A stretch of 20,151 nt of DNA, taken from NCBI GenBank assembly GCA_002454415.1, contig DKIT01000006.1:9855-30005 (forward strand). Direction: 5' to 3'. Shown here piece after piece: positions 7,813 through 14,891 of the stretch (position 1 is the first letter of the stretch; the number at the start of each line of letters is the position of its first letter). Below the pieces are notes generated by a model, which made no database searches, was not told the origin of the DNA, and saw only the letters and a list, made by a program, of their open reading frames with translations. The position numbers were made by a program, and so were the translations under genes. The DNA comes from Sphingobacterium sp. UBA6711. GTDB lineage: Bacteria; Bacteroidota; Bacteroidia; Sphingobacteriales; Sphingobacteriaceae.

Positions 7813-8286
7813 CTAGACTAAGCTAATTTGGCGCTTAATACTTTCTTCAAGGGAGATGATCGTCTCTGTACGTTGAATTCCGGGAACAGATTGGATATCT
7901 TCATTCAATACTTTTCTGAGATGAACAGTATCCCTACAGATAATCTTTGCGAAGATACTGTATTGACCAGTACAATAATGTAATTCGACAACTTCTTTGA
8001 TTTCTTTCAATTTATCTACTGCATCTGCATATTGTGAACCCTTCTCCAGATAGATACCCAAAAAGGCCGTAATATCAAATCCTACTTTTTGAGGATTAAT
8101 AATGAGATTTGAACCTCTAATGATACCTAGCTCTTCCATCTTCTTCATTCTAACGTGGATTGTGCCTCCTGATACGATTAGCTTCTTCGCTATTTCAGTA
8201 TAAGGAATAGAGGCATCGTTCATTAGAATAGACAAGATTTGGATATCCAAATTGTCTAGATCATAGTTTGCATATTGATTTTCCAT
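7813..8286 (-). CDS. Lrp/AsnC family transcriptional regulator
   Basis: 157 aa. An N-terminal winged HTH (about 8-60: LDNLDIQILSILMNDASIPY, then EIAKKL, GTIHVRMKKMEELGII) is followed by the RAM/AsnC ligand domain (about 65-150) with the YCTGQYSIFAKIICRD stretch that forms the effector pocket. Such proteins form dimers and octamers and sense amino acids. The ATG at 8286 is preferred over the TTG two codons upstream. It is convergent with the arg/pro cluster, so it is not co-transcribed with it, but the neighbourhood makes amino acid control of that cluster plausible. Autoregulation is possible through the inverted repeat just upstream. The exact effector is unknown. Confidence 0.93.
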   Translation of the reverse strand: MENQYANYDLDNLDIQILSILMNDASIPYTEIAKKLIVSGGTIHVRMKKMEELGIIRGSNLIINPQKVGFDITAFLGIYLEKGSQYADAVDKLKEIKEVVELHYCTGQYSIFAKIICRDTVHLRKVLNEDIQSVPGIQRTETIISLEESIKRQISLV

Positions 8287-8311
8287 TAACAATGGGTTTT
8301 GTGATTCATTA

Positions 8312-8340
8312 ATTGGTCATTAGATCAAAATCAGACCAAT
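8312..8340. promoter_or_regulatory. Inverted repeat upstream of lrp, candidate autoregulatory site
   Basis: ATTGGTC (8312-8318) and GACCAAT (8334-8340) form a perfect 7-bp inverted repeat with a 15-bp spacer. The outer ends are 29 bp apart, about three helical turns, on one face. It lies between the lrp start and a TAnnTTTG element, the right place for self-repression. Binding is not shown. Confidence 0.4.
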
Positions 8341-8363
8341 AGCTAAAATAATTAAATTTATTT

Positions 8364-8371
8364 CAAAATTA
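8364..8371 (-). promoter_or_regulatory. Candidate -7 element for lrp
   Basis: On the minus strand this reads TAATTTTG, an exact TAnnTTTG match, 77 bp upstream of the lrp start. No clear TTTG -33 box is seen, and the AT-rich context makes chance matches possible. Confidence 0.35.
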
Positions 8372-8645
8372 CTAAGAATTTTCGGTTTATAGATGTAAAT
8401 TTAATAAAAAATACTTATTGATATTGATAATGTTATATATTACTAAAAATATTTCTCATTTTCATTAATAGATAGCTTTTTGTTCATAAATAATACAATT
8501 TAAAGACCATGTATGCCTGATCCCAGGGATATGGGGATGCTTTCAGGGATATAAAATGGAAGCGGGTGTATCCATTTGGTTTTTAGCGTAGCGTTGGGCA
8601 TATTGTTTAAATTGATGATCCGATTTGATATTCGGTTTTAAAAAT

Positions 8646-8654
8646 AAAAGGAGG
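8646..8654 (+). promoter_or_regulatory. Strong Shine-Dalgarno fixing a GTG start
   Basis: AAAAGGAGG, five bases before GTG at 8660. It fits the 16S anti-SD core fully and decides the start. Nearly all other genes here lack such a sequence, as expected for Bacteroidota. Confidence 0.7.
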
Positions 8655-8659
8655 TAGAA

Positions 8660-9703
8660 GTGGAAGTTCAAGATGTAAAAATTTCGAAAAAAAAGCCAAT
8701 TTTTGAGGTTGGAGATGGCCTTCATAAATATCTCAAGATGTATCAAAGGGATGAGAAACTCCCTATTGGATATAAAGATCTGTTGAATTTTACAGAAACC
8801 GTACCTGTAATGGACAAATTTGGCAATGATACTTTTTGGGAGACACCATTGTACCCTCAGTATTTGATGGATCAACTCTATGATGGATTAAAGGTGATTT
8901 ATGCGAAGCTTAAAGCTTCTGGCAATACGCGCATAGTACAACATAAATATATTGATCGGGTGGAATACTGCAGTTTTGGTAATACGAAGCCATTTCGTAT
9001 CCGTATTGTCAACCGCCTAAACGACGTGTATGACTATTTTTATATTAAACAGGCAGATGCATCCCGCATTTATGGATTGGAACTGGAAGAGATATTGTCG
9101 CCTAATCAGGTAAATTATATGGTCGATCACGATACATTGGTGGAAGAACATATCGTTGGTATCCCGGGAGATACATTCTCTAAAACCAGGATGTTTTCTC
9201 CAGATTATAATTTAACACGTATTTCCAAGGAGTTTGTGAAATTCAATGAACGCTGCATTATTACCTTACTGGGCGACATGCGTGCTTATAATTTTGTTAT
9301 GCAGATCACGCCTGATTTTGATGATTTTCAGTTTAGGATTAGAGCAATAGACTTCGACCAGCAGTTTTACGAGGGAAATCCGAAGGGTTATATGCCCCAA
9401 TTTTTCAAAGAGAATTTTCCATATGTCAAACTTGCGATGGAACATTTAAATGAAAAAACTGTCCTTCAATATCAGCAAGAAGAACGTTCTTCCATCGTAC
9501 ATAGAGTTCGTAGTGAACGGCATCGGATTGCTGACCTTCGTGACGCATCCCAAACGCAGGTTCTTTCGACACTGGAAAATATTAAACAATTACGTGAGGG
9601 GTATGCAGAGTTTTACCAAAATAACTCTTATCTCAAATGTAAAACAATGACAGACATCGTGGAGCTGAACGTAAAAAATGTTATTCGACAAGTACAGATG
9701 TAG
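8660..9703 (+). CDS. Hypothetical protein, possibly kinase-like fold
   Basis: 347 aa, soluble, with no signal peptide or membrane segment; not a family I can name. The middle part has residues in the order of a protein-kinase-like or aminoglycoside-phosphotransferase fold: Lys130 in YFYIK (beta-3 lysine), acidic residues 141-144 (helix C), VEEHIVGIPG at 161-170 (hinge-like), GDMRAYN with Asp206 and Asn211 in HxDxxxxN spacing, and IDFD with Asp231 (DFG-like). The C-terminal third (about 260-345) is charged and helical, with possible coiled coil. GTG start after a strong Shine-Dalgarno. It appears single-gene, ending flush against convergent ruvC. The gene is well supported; the fold is a hypothesis. 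Confidence 0.85.
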   Translation: MEVQDVKISKKKPIFEVGDGLHKYLKMYQRDEKLPIGYKDLLNFTETVPVMDKFGNDTFWETPLYPQYLMDQLYDGLKVIYAKLKASGNTRIVQHKYIDRVEYCSFGNTKPFRIRIVNRLNDVYDYFYIKQADASRIYGLELEEILSPNQVNYMVDHDTLVEEHIVGIPGDTFSKTRMFSPDYNLTRISKEFVKFNERCIITLLGDMRAYNFVMQITPDFDDFQFRIRAIDFDQQFYEGNPKGYMPQFFKENFPYVKLAMEHLNEKTVLQYQQEERSSIVHRVRSERHRIADLRDASQTQVLSTLENIKQLREGYAEFYQNNSYLKCKTMTDIVELNVKNVIRQVQM

Positions 9704-10270
9704 TTACTTGATTCGATCCTTATTATCTTGAATGAATGCCGACCATCCGGAGTATGACTTGCTGCTGCCAGATACCGCATTCTTTTGAAAAGAATGGCAA
9801 ACAGCGATGGCCAAGCCGTCCGTAGCATCCAGAAATTGAGGAGTTTCCTCAAATTTCAATAGGTTTTTTAGCATTGCAGAAACCTGCTCTTTCGTGGCGT
9901 TGCCATTTCCCGTGACGGATTGTTTTATTTTTCTTGGCGAATACTCGAAGATTGGAATATCTTGAGCCAAAGCCGCCGCCATGGCGACTCCTTGAGCCCG
10001 GCCAAGTTTGAGCATGACCTGAATGTTTTTGCCATAAAATGGTGATTCTAGGGCTACACAGTCGGGATTATATTCTTGCATTAAAGCAGAAGTTTTCTTG
10101 AAAATGCGCTGCAATTTTAACGCGTGATCATCCAGATGCCCCATCTTTATAACACCCATTGAAATTAACGATAGGGTATTGCCAACTTCTTTGATAATGC
10201 CATACCCTAGGATTACTGTACCTGGATCAATTCCTAAAATAATTCTTTCTTTCGCCTTTTCCTTCTGCAT
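9704..10270 (-). CDS. ruvC: Crossover junction endodeoxyribonuclease RuvC
   Basis: Holliday junction resolvase, acting with RuvAB in recombination repair. 188 aa from the ATG at 10270; a TTG two codons upstream is less likely. Four acidic catalytic residues are visible: Asp15 in GIDPGT, Glu75 in ALESPFYG, and Asp148 and Asp151 in DATDGLAIA, matching E. coli Asp7, Glu66, Asp138 and Asp141. GRAQG and SPRKIKQSVTGNGNA are also family blocks. The stop codon directly abuts the stop of the convergent upstream gene with zero spacer bases, and no terminator is visible there. Confidence 0.97.
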   Translation of the reverse strand: MQKEKAKERIILGIDPGTVILGYGIIKEVGNTLSLISMGVIKMGHLDDHALKLQRIFKKTSALMQEYNPDCVALESPFYGKNIQVMLKLGRAQGVAMAAALAQDIPIFEYSPRKIKQSVTGNGNATKEQVSAMLKNLLKFEETPQFLDATDGLAIAVCHSFQKNAVSGSSKSYSGWSAFIQDNKDRIK

Positions 10271-10371
10271 GTACAATATTACAAATTTTGTATTTTATAT
10301 GTGGATTGCAGTCGACAAAACTTAATCATTTGGCTAAAATTTAGTAACATTGCTCTCTTAATTATCAAAAG

Positions 10372-11346
10372 TTGACTGCAAGACAAAAAAAATACGTCAG
10401 CCTTTTACTAAAGATACTTGTGTTCGCCTTGGCGACATGGTACATTGTAATAAAGGTATCCGATAAGAGTAATATCGATAAGTTTAAAACGCTAATCACT
10501 GGTTTAGAGCAGCATTCAGTTGCATGGACAATGGTTTTGATTGTGGTTTTAATGCTTATAAACTGGTTGTTGGAAGTGGTCAAATGGCGGTATTTAGCTT
10601 CTAAGCTACAGTATATTTCATTTTGGAAAGCTTTCCAATCTGTTTTTTGTGGACTTACTTGGGCCATTTTTACGCCAAATCGGATTGGTGAGTACGGGGG
10701 GCGGGTTCTTTTCCTTGATCCTCAAAATAGAGCGAGAGGTGCAGTAGCCATGGGCGTTGGATTATTTGCTCAATTGGTGCTCACAAGTGTTGCGGGATCA
10801 TTAAGTATCGCTTGGTTTATCTGTAAGTTTCTTTCCACTCCACTTTCAGTTCAATTTGGTGTTTGGGTGCTTGCTATTATTTATGCCACTGGATTTGTGA
10901 TTTTATATTTCAATGTGAGATGGGTTGATCTCCTGGTTGGCAGGATTAAATTCTTAGCGAAGATTAAGCCCTTTTTTGAAGTTTTAGAACATTATTCAAT
11001 ACGTGAATTAAGCATTGTTCTTTTAAATTCCTTAGCAAGATTCGTCATTTTTACTTCCCAATATATTATATTAATGAAATTGACATTGCCTGAGCTTCCG
11101 CTCCTGTCGATGGTTTTAATGATCTTTATTTTATTTTTTGTCCAAGCGGCATTGCCTACTTTGGATATTTTTGATTTTAGTGTCCGGAGTTTTGTGGCAA
11201 GTAATCTCTATAGCTATATTACAACGCAAGAAATTGCTGTCATGGCGATTGTATCGTGTATCTGGTTTGTGAATCTAATTCTTCCAGCTGTATTTGGTTC
11301 TATTTTTGTTTTTAAGATTAATTTTTTTGGTGATACAAATTCTTAA
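10372..11346 (+). CDS. Flippase-like membrane protein (LPG synthase TM family)
   Basis: 324 aa, strongly hydrophobic, with about seven or eight membrane segments starting at residues 8-28 and 51-70. It resembles the lysylphosphatidylglycerol synthase transmembrane / UPF0104 family; the TPNRIGEYGGR block at 101-111 corresponds to the family's conserved PGRxGE loop. These proteins are thought to move or modify lipids or lipid-linked sugars; the substrate is unknown. The start is TTG at 10372, since no ATG occurs in frame until residue 54. The gene overlaps the next (glycosyltransferase) by 17 bp, so the two are probably one unit for a surface glycolipid or carotenoid-type glycoside. Divergent from ruvC. 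Confidence 0.8.
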   Translation: MTARQKKYVSLLLKILVFALATWYIVIKVSDKSNIDKFKTLITGLEQHSVAWTMVLIVVLMLINWLLEVVKWRYLASKLQYISFWKAFQSVFCGLTWAIFTPNRIGEYGGRVLFLDPQNRARGAVAMGVGLFAQLVLTSVAGSLSIAWFICKFLSTPLSVQFGVWVLAIIYATGFVILYFNVRWVDLLVGRIKFLAKIKPFFEVLEHYSIRELSIVLLNSLARFVIFTSQYIILMKLTLPELPLLSMVLMIFILFFVQAALPTLDIFDFSVRSFVASNLYSYITTQEIAVMAIVSCIWFVNLILPAVFGSIFVFKINFFGDTNS

Positions 11347-12460
11347 CTATTTATTGATCATTTTCGCATGTGTATATGCTATTCTAGTATTATGGATGCG
11401 CAGAGGTTGGCTAATGCTGCAGACACCGAGGAATCTGCCGATACCGACAAAGACAGTATCCGTGATTATCGCAGCACGTAACGAGGAGTTAAATATCAGG
11501 AGAACCATTGAGTCGATACTTGGGCAGAACTTTCCAATTGAACTTTTGGAACTTATTATCATTGATGACCATTCGGACGATAATACCTCTACCATAGTTA
11601 GGGAATATGCCGAAAAAGGTGTGAAACTTATTCAATTAAATGAAAATGGCCGCTTGAATTCCTATAAGAAACTGGCGATTTCCAGGGCTATTGATTGTTG
11701 CAAAGGCGAAATTATTATAACAACCGACGCAGATTGTCGTATGGGCCCCAATTGGTTGTGTACCGTAATGGGAACCTTCGAGCGCGAGGACGCTTATTTA
11801 CAATCTTCGCCTGTTATATATTCGGAAGAAAGAAGTTTTTTTGAGCGGTTGCAGACCTTAGAATTTCTGTATTTGATAGGCTTAGGTGCTGCTGGTATCG
11901 GAAACAGAAAACCAACTACCTGTAATGGTGCAAATTTGGCTTACAGGAAAGACATTTTTAAGCAAATGGGTGGATTTAAGGGAATTGATGAACTTGCTTC
12001 TGGAGATGATGAATTATTGCTACATAAGGTGGCCGAACGGTATCCAGAAAGAATCACTTTCTGTAAATCTGCTGAGGCAGTTGTCTATACAGATGCGAAG
12101 CCGAATTTAAAATCATTCATTAGCCAGCGAAGGCGCTGGGCATCGAAAAGTACAAAATACAAAAACAAAGGAGTAATTGCACTGGGGATTTCTATCTGGT
12201 TTTTTAATCTTTTGCTATTGATAGCTTCAATCCTCGGACTGTTGGGAGTAAAATTAGTCGGCTTGGCCGCAATTTTTGCTCTGCTGTTGAAAATGCTCGT
12301 GGAAAGTTTTTTTATCCAGCCAATGACCTCTTTTGCGAAGCGAAATGAACTATTAATGTATCTCCCCATACTGAGCTTAGCGCACATCGTTTATCTCGTT
12401 TACATTGGTATTTTAGGAAATGTTGGCAAATACGATTGGAAAGGGAGGCAGGTAAAATAG
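11330..12460 (+). CDS. Membrane-bound family 2 glycosyltransferase
   Basis: 376 aa from GTG at 11330; TTG at 11327 or 11294 are alternatives. One N-terminal membrane helix is followed by a GT-A domain: VSVIIAARNEE (43-53), DDHSD (79-83), DADC with Asp133/Asp135 (metal/UDP-sugar), the acceptor-side GDDE (226-229), and QRRRW (266-270) of processive GT2 enzymes. Two or three hydrophobic helices follow at the C-terminus. This layout is that of inner-membrane enzymes using a nucleotide sugar on a lipid or polysaccharide acceptor. It overlaps the upstream flippase-like gene, pointing to a shared pathway. Sugar and acceptor are unknown. Confidence 0.88.
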   Translation: MIQILNYLLIIFACVYAILVLWMRRGWLMLQTPRNLPIPTKTVSVIIAARNEELNIRRTIESILGQNFPIELLELIIIDDHSDDNTSTIVREYAEKGVKLIQLNENGRLNSYKKLAISRAIDCCKGEIIITTDADCRMGPNWLCTVMGTFEREDAYLQSSPVIYSEERSFFERLQTLEFLYLIGLGAAGIGNRKPTTCNGANLAYRKDIFKQMGGFKGIDELASGDDELLLHKVAERYPERITFCKSAEAVVYTDAKPNLKSFISQRRRWASKSTKYKNKGVIALGISIWFFNLLLLIASILGLLGVKLVGLAAIFALLLKMLVESFFIQPMTSFAKRNELLMYLPILSLAHIVYLVYIGILGNVGKYDWKGRQVK

Positions 12461-12493
12461 TCAGATTTTATTCCTATCATTTTACCTTATTTT
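12450..12493. terminator. Probable bidirectional terminator between glycosyltransferase and plsC
   Basis: AGGTAAAAT (12450-12458) pairs with ATTTTACCT (12479-12487). A TATTTTT run follows on the plus strand, and the arms give A/T runs on the minus strand. The two convergent stop codons lie inside or next to it. The stem is AT-rich and the loop is 20 nt, so strength is uncertain. Confidence 0.45.
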
Positions 12494-13221
12494 TCAACCT
12501 TCAGTTTGATGGTTTCTTCCGCTAGTTTTACAATTTCTTCGATACCTTTTCCCTCGGTGTCCAAAGGGTCCAGAACTTCCCATGTCATGTGAAGAAATGG
12601 GGTCAACGGGTACATACCGTATTGGACCATTTCATAAGATCCGGTTATAGCAACGGGAACGACCAGGGCGTTTGGGTTTTTCTTAATTAAAGTTGCGATT
12701 CCACCGACATGAAAAGCTTTCATTTTACCTGTTTTGGATCTTGTTCCTTCTGGAAAAATAAATGCCGACCAATTCTTGGTTTTCATATTATTGGCGAGTT
12801 TAAGAATCTCAGCGATTGATTGTTTAGGATCGTTACGGTCAATGTTGGCTGCACCGCCATGTTTTAAGTTAAATGAGATACTAGGGATACCACTGGCGAG
12901 CTCGATTTTGGAAATGAACTTGCCATGAAATCTACGTAAAAAATAGATCATTGGAGGAATATCAAATGTACTTTGATGGTTTGCAACAAAAACAATGGGC
13001 TGTCCTGTCGGGATGGATTTGTTATCGATAAACGTTACCCGATTAAAAAGAGTATAATAAGAAGCAACTAAACAAGCATTCAATATGTCCACACTTTTTT
13101 TATGGGCATCATATCCGCCTAGTTTTAAACATAGCCACTGTATAGGGTGGAATATAATTAGGGAGAGACCAAAACAGAACCAAAATATAATAGATAGGAT
13201 ATAGCCTAAAAACTTCTTCAT
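12487..13221 (-). CDS. plsC: 1-acyl-sn-glycerol-3-phosphate acyltransferase
   Basis: Acylates lysophosphatidic acid to phosphatidic acid at the inner membrane. 244 aa. An N-terminal hydrophobic helix (about 5-26) is followed by the acyltransferase motifs: NHQSTFD with His82 and Asp87 (catalytic HX4D), IDRND (motif II), FPEGTRS (156-162, glycerophosphate binding), and VPVAITGS (motif IV). The start chosen is ATG at 13221; an upstream frame extension of seven codons lacks support. A TAnnTTTG element lies 19 bp upstream. Convergent with the glycosyltransferase. Confidence 0.93.
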   Translation of the reverse strand: MKKFLGYILSIIFWFCFGLSLIIFHPIQWLCLKLGGYDAHKKSVDILNACLVASYYTLFNRVTFIDNKSIPTGQPIVFVANHQSTFDIPPMIYFLRRFHGKFISKIELASGIPSISFNLKHGGAANIDRNDPKQSIAEILKLANNMKTKNWSAFIFPEGTRSKTGKMKAFHVGGIATLIKKNPNALVVPVAITGSYEMVQYGMYPLTPFLHMTWEVLDPLDTEGKGIEEIVKLAEETIKLKVEK

Positions 13222-13239
13222 AAATTTTATTTGATGGTA

Positions 13240-13247
13240 CAAACTTA
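13240..13247 (-). promoter_or_regulatory. Candidate -7 element for plsC
   Basis: Reads TAAGTTTG on the minus strand, an exact TAnnTTTG match, 18 bp before the plsC start. Its position in the divergent intergenic region fits a promoter with a short leader. No -33 TTTG box is evident. Confidence 0.45.
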
Positions 13248-13413
13248 GATAAATTGCCTTTCATATAAAAGCAATTTATTTCTTCGCATCTATTCTTTGG
13301 TACTTATGATTGTCTCACAATTATTCATATATCCACTGCCATGGAGAAACTCTTTTTGACTGGGATAGGTTTTGGATTATCTGGCGTTTCAAATATTAAT
13401 TTTATTCTGTTTT

Positions 13414-13453
13414 ATTTTAATAATGTTAATATTATTTTTAATTTTATTAAAAT
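13414..13453. repeat. AT-rich inverted repeat before the DUF2089-like gene
   Basis: ATTTTAATAA (13414-13423) and TTATTAAAAT (13444-13453) are perfect complements with a 20-bp AT-only centre apart from one G. It ends 11 bp before the preferred start at 13465. It could be a regulatory hairpin or operator, or just AT-rich sequence. Confidence 0.35.
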
Positions 13454-13464
13454 GTATTTGTTTA

Positions 13465-13764
13465 ATGAAAAAAATACCCATTGATTGTCCCTGCTGTGAA
13501 GCGAAGTTAAAAGTTTCTAAGTTGGTGTGCGACTCCTGTGAGACTGAGGTAGTGGGTAAATTTTCATTGCCCTTGCTGATGCAGCTTACTGTCGAGGAAC
13601 AAGAATTTGTGCTGAATTTTTTGATGCACTCGGGAAGTTTAAAAGAAATGGCAAATCAGATGGGCAAATCCTATCCGACGGTCCGTAATATTCTCGATGA
13701 TCTGATTCACAAATTGAAATTCCTTGCTCATACAAACAATGTGGTTGCAAACAGAAGTATGTAG
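13465..13764 (+). CDS. DUF2089-like zinc-ribbon/HTH protein
   Basis: 99 aa from ATG at 13465. An N-terminal zinc ribbon, CPCC (Cys8, Cys11) and CDSC (Cys22, Cys25), is followed by a helix-turn-helix-like region, GSLKEMANQMGKSYPTVRNILDDLI, resembling sigma-70 region 4 or LuxR-type HTH. This matches the DUF2089 family, presumed small DNA- or RNA-polymerase-associated regulators. The frame is open back to a TTG at 13372, which would add a very hydrophobic 31-residue helix; that extension comes from an AT-only tract and is probably not translated, though a membrane-tethered form cannot be ruled out. It heads a gene group with two membrane proteins and a hydrolase, and may regulate them. Confidence 0.8.
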   Translation: MKKIPIDCPCCEAKLKVSKLVCDSCETEVVGKFSLPLLMQLTVEEQEFVLNFLMHSGSLKEMANQMGKSYPTVRNILDDLIHKLKFLAHTNNVVANRSM

Positions 13765-13813
13765 TCCCTGTGGAATCGAAGAATTGATAAATAGAAGAAA
13801 TAAATCAATCAAG

Positions 13814-14305
13814 ATGAAAAGTAACACGCTTTATACCGAAAGCCAATCTTTTTTTAGCTGGTGGCTTTGTATGATCCTTTTAACTGTCAGTGTAGCCAGC
13901 TTTTCTGGGCACTGGCATGATCTCTTGCGGTTGAATTTTGTTCCATTATTTCAATTGCCGGGCTTTTGGATAAATTTAGTATTGTGGGGACTCTTTGCTG
14001 TGTTGCGATTAAAAACGACGATTTATGAAGACGGGATTGAAGTTCATTTTTTTCCTTTCAATTTTTATCGAAAAAGAGTGCAGTGGTCAGCTATACAATC
14101 AGTTGAAGTGCGGAAATATAATCCTATCGGTGAATTTGGTGGATGGGGGCTACGGATAGGGCAGAAGGGCCAGGCATTTTCAGCTCGCGGCAATAGGGGC
14201 CTCCAATTAACATTGGAAAATAATAAGATATTGCTTATAGGAACCCAAGATCCGGCTGGGATTGAACAGCTGAACTTACCTCAATTTTTAAAAAATGAAA
14301 GTTAA
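13814..14305 (+). CDS. Small membrane protein with PH-like cytoplasmic domain
   Basis: 163 aa from ATG at 13814. An open extension back to 13724 would overlap the DUF2089-like gene and is not supported. Two membrane helices (about 13-32 and 48-66) are followed by a soluble part with alternating strands: TTIYEDGIEVHFFPF, WSAIQSVEVRKYNPI, GEFGGWGLRIG, GNRGLQLTL and LLIGTQ. This pattern resembles bacterial PH-domain membrane proteins of Bacteroidota. No known catalytic residues. It overlaps the next gene by 11 bp, so translation is likely coupled. Function unknown. Confidence 0.8.
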   Translation: MKSNTLYTESQSFFSWWLCMILLTVSVASFSGHWHDLLRLNFVPLFQLPGFWINLVLWGLFAVLRLKTTIYEDGIEVHFFPFNFYRKRVQWSAIQSVEVRKYNPIGEFGGWGLRIGQKGQAFSARGNRGLQLTLENNKILLIGTQDPAGIEQLNLPQFLKNES

Positions 14306-14879
14306 ACAGATTCTTCAGAATCCATTTGCCGAATTTACGGAGTGGAAATTATTCATTGCTGGTATTATCGGGTTCTTGTTATCAAGCTATATTATTTATT
14401 TATCGGGTCAGCAGTTCAATGGATTTATGCATTTTTTTAAACCAGAAATGGCAGTTTCCCTATGGGCTGTGTTGCGCGTTCATGCCTATATGGTTTTGGC
14501 TCCTTTCGTACTACTCTACGGTATAGGGGTGTTATTAAACAGAAAGACCAGGATCATTGATGTCATGAATGTCGTTTTGATTATGCCATTTCCGCTTTAT
14601 CTTGTATTATTTGTGGGGAAACTTCTAAATCAGGACAAATTCACGGATCAAGTCTTAAAGGCTGTACAAAACGGCGATCGTGCGTTGGCCGGAGTCGATA
14701 AAGCGGACATGCTCTTGTTTGGCATGTTTGGAGTCATCAGTTTATTGTTGCTGTTTTATCAGTTTTATTTATTGGTCAAGGGCATGAAGGTAGCAGTAAA
14801 CAATAAGAAGGTTGGGGTCAGTATACTATTTGTGGCATTATATTTTATACTGGATGTATGTATACAGTTTAATTTCTAG
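14295..14879 (+). CDS. Five-helix membrane protein of unknown function
   Basis: 194 aa with five predicted membrane helices at about 19-37, 59-82, 91-111, 139-162 and 173-190, and a soluble loop at about 112-138. The topology is similar to Yip1-type proteins, but I see no family motif, so no function is given. It overlaps the PH-like gene by 11 bp and is followed after 12 bp by the hydrolase gene, so the group is probably one transcript led by the DUF2089-like regulator. Confidence 0.75.
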   Translation: MKVKQILQNPFAEFTEWKLFIAGIIGFLLSSYIIYLSGQQFNGFMHFFKPEMAVSLWAVLRVHAYMVLAPFVLLYGIGVLLNRKTRIIDVMNVVLIMPFPLYLVLFVGKLLNQDKFTDQVLKAVQNGDRALAGVDKADMLLFGMFGVISLLLLFYQFYLLVKGMKVAVNNKKVGVSILFVALYFILDVCIQFNF

Positions 14880-14891
14880 CAAAAAACGACA

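Larger units (their letters stand above)
8287..8659. other. 373-bp non-coding region between lrp and the 347-aa protein gene
   Basis: AT-rich, with no convincing open frame. It holds the lrp leader with its inverted repeat and -7 candidate. Further right are two direct copies of CAGGGATAT (8524-8532 and 8544-8552) exactly 20 bp apart, and finally a strong Shine-Dalgarno for the next gene. No tRNA or recognisable riboswitch was seen. A promoter for the 347-aa protein gene must lie here, but no clear TAnnTTTG was found on the plus strand. Confidence 0.5.

Noticed and set aside
8543..8875. Minus-strand frame of 110 codons over the start of the 347-aa gene
   Set aside because: Overlaps a well-supported gene with a strong ribosome binding site; its translation is low-complexity and has no family features.
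11886..12110. Plus-strand 74-codon frame inside the glycosyltransferase
   Set aside because: It lies in another frame of a gene whose catalytic motifs (GDDE, QRRRW) are encoded in the same bases.
13724..13813. N-terminal extension of the PH-like membrane protein
   Set aside because: It would overlap the DUF2089-like gene and is polar and unconserved in character; ATG at 13814 directly precedes the hydrophobic N-terminus.
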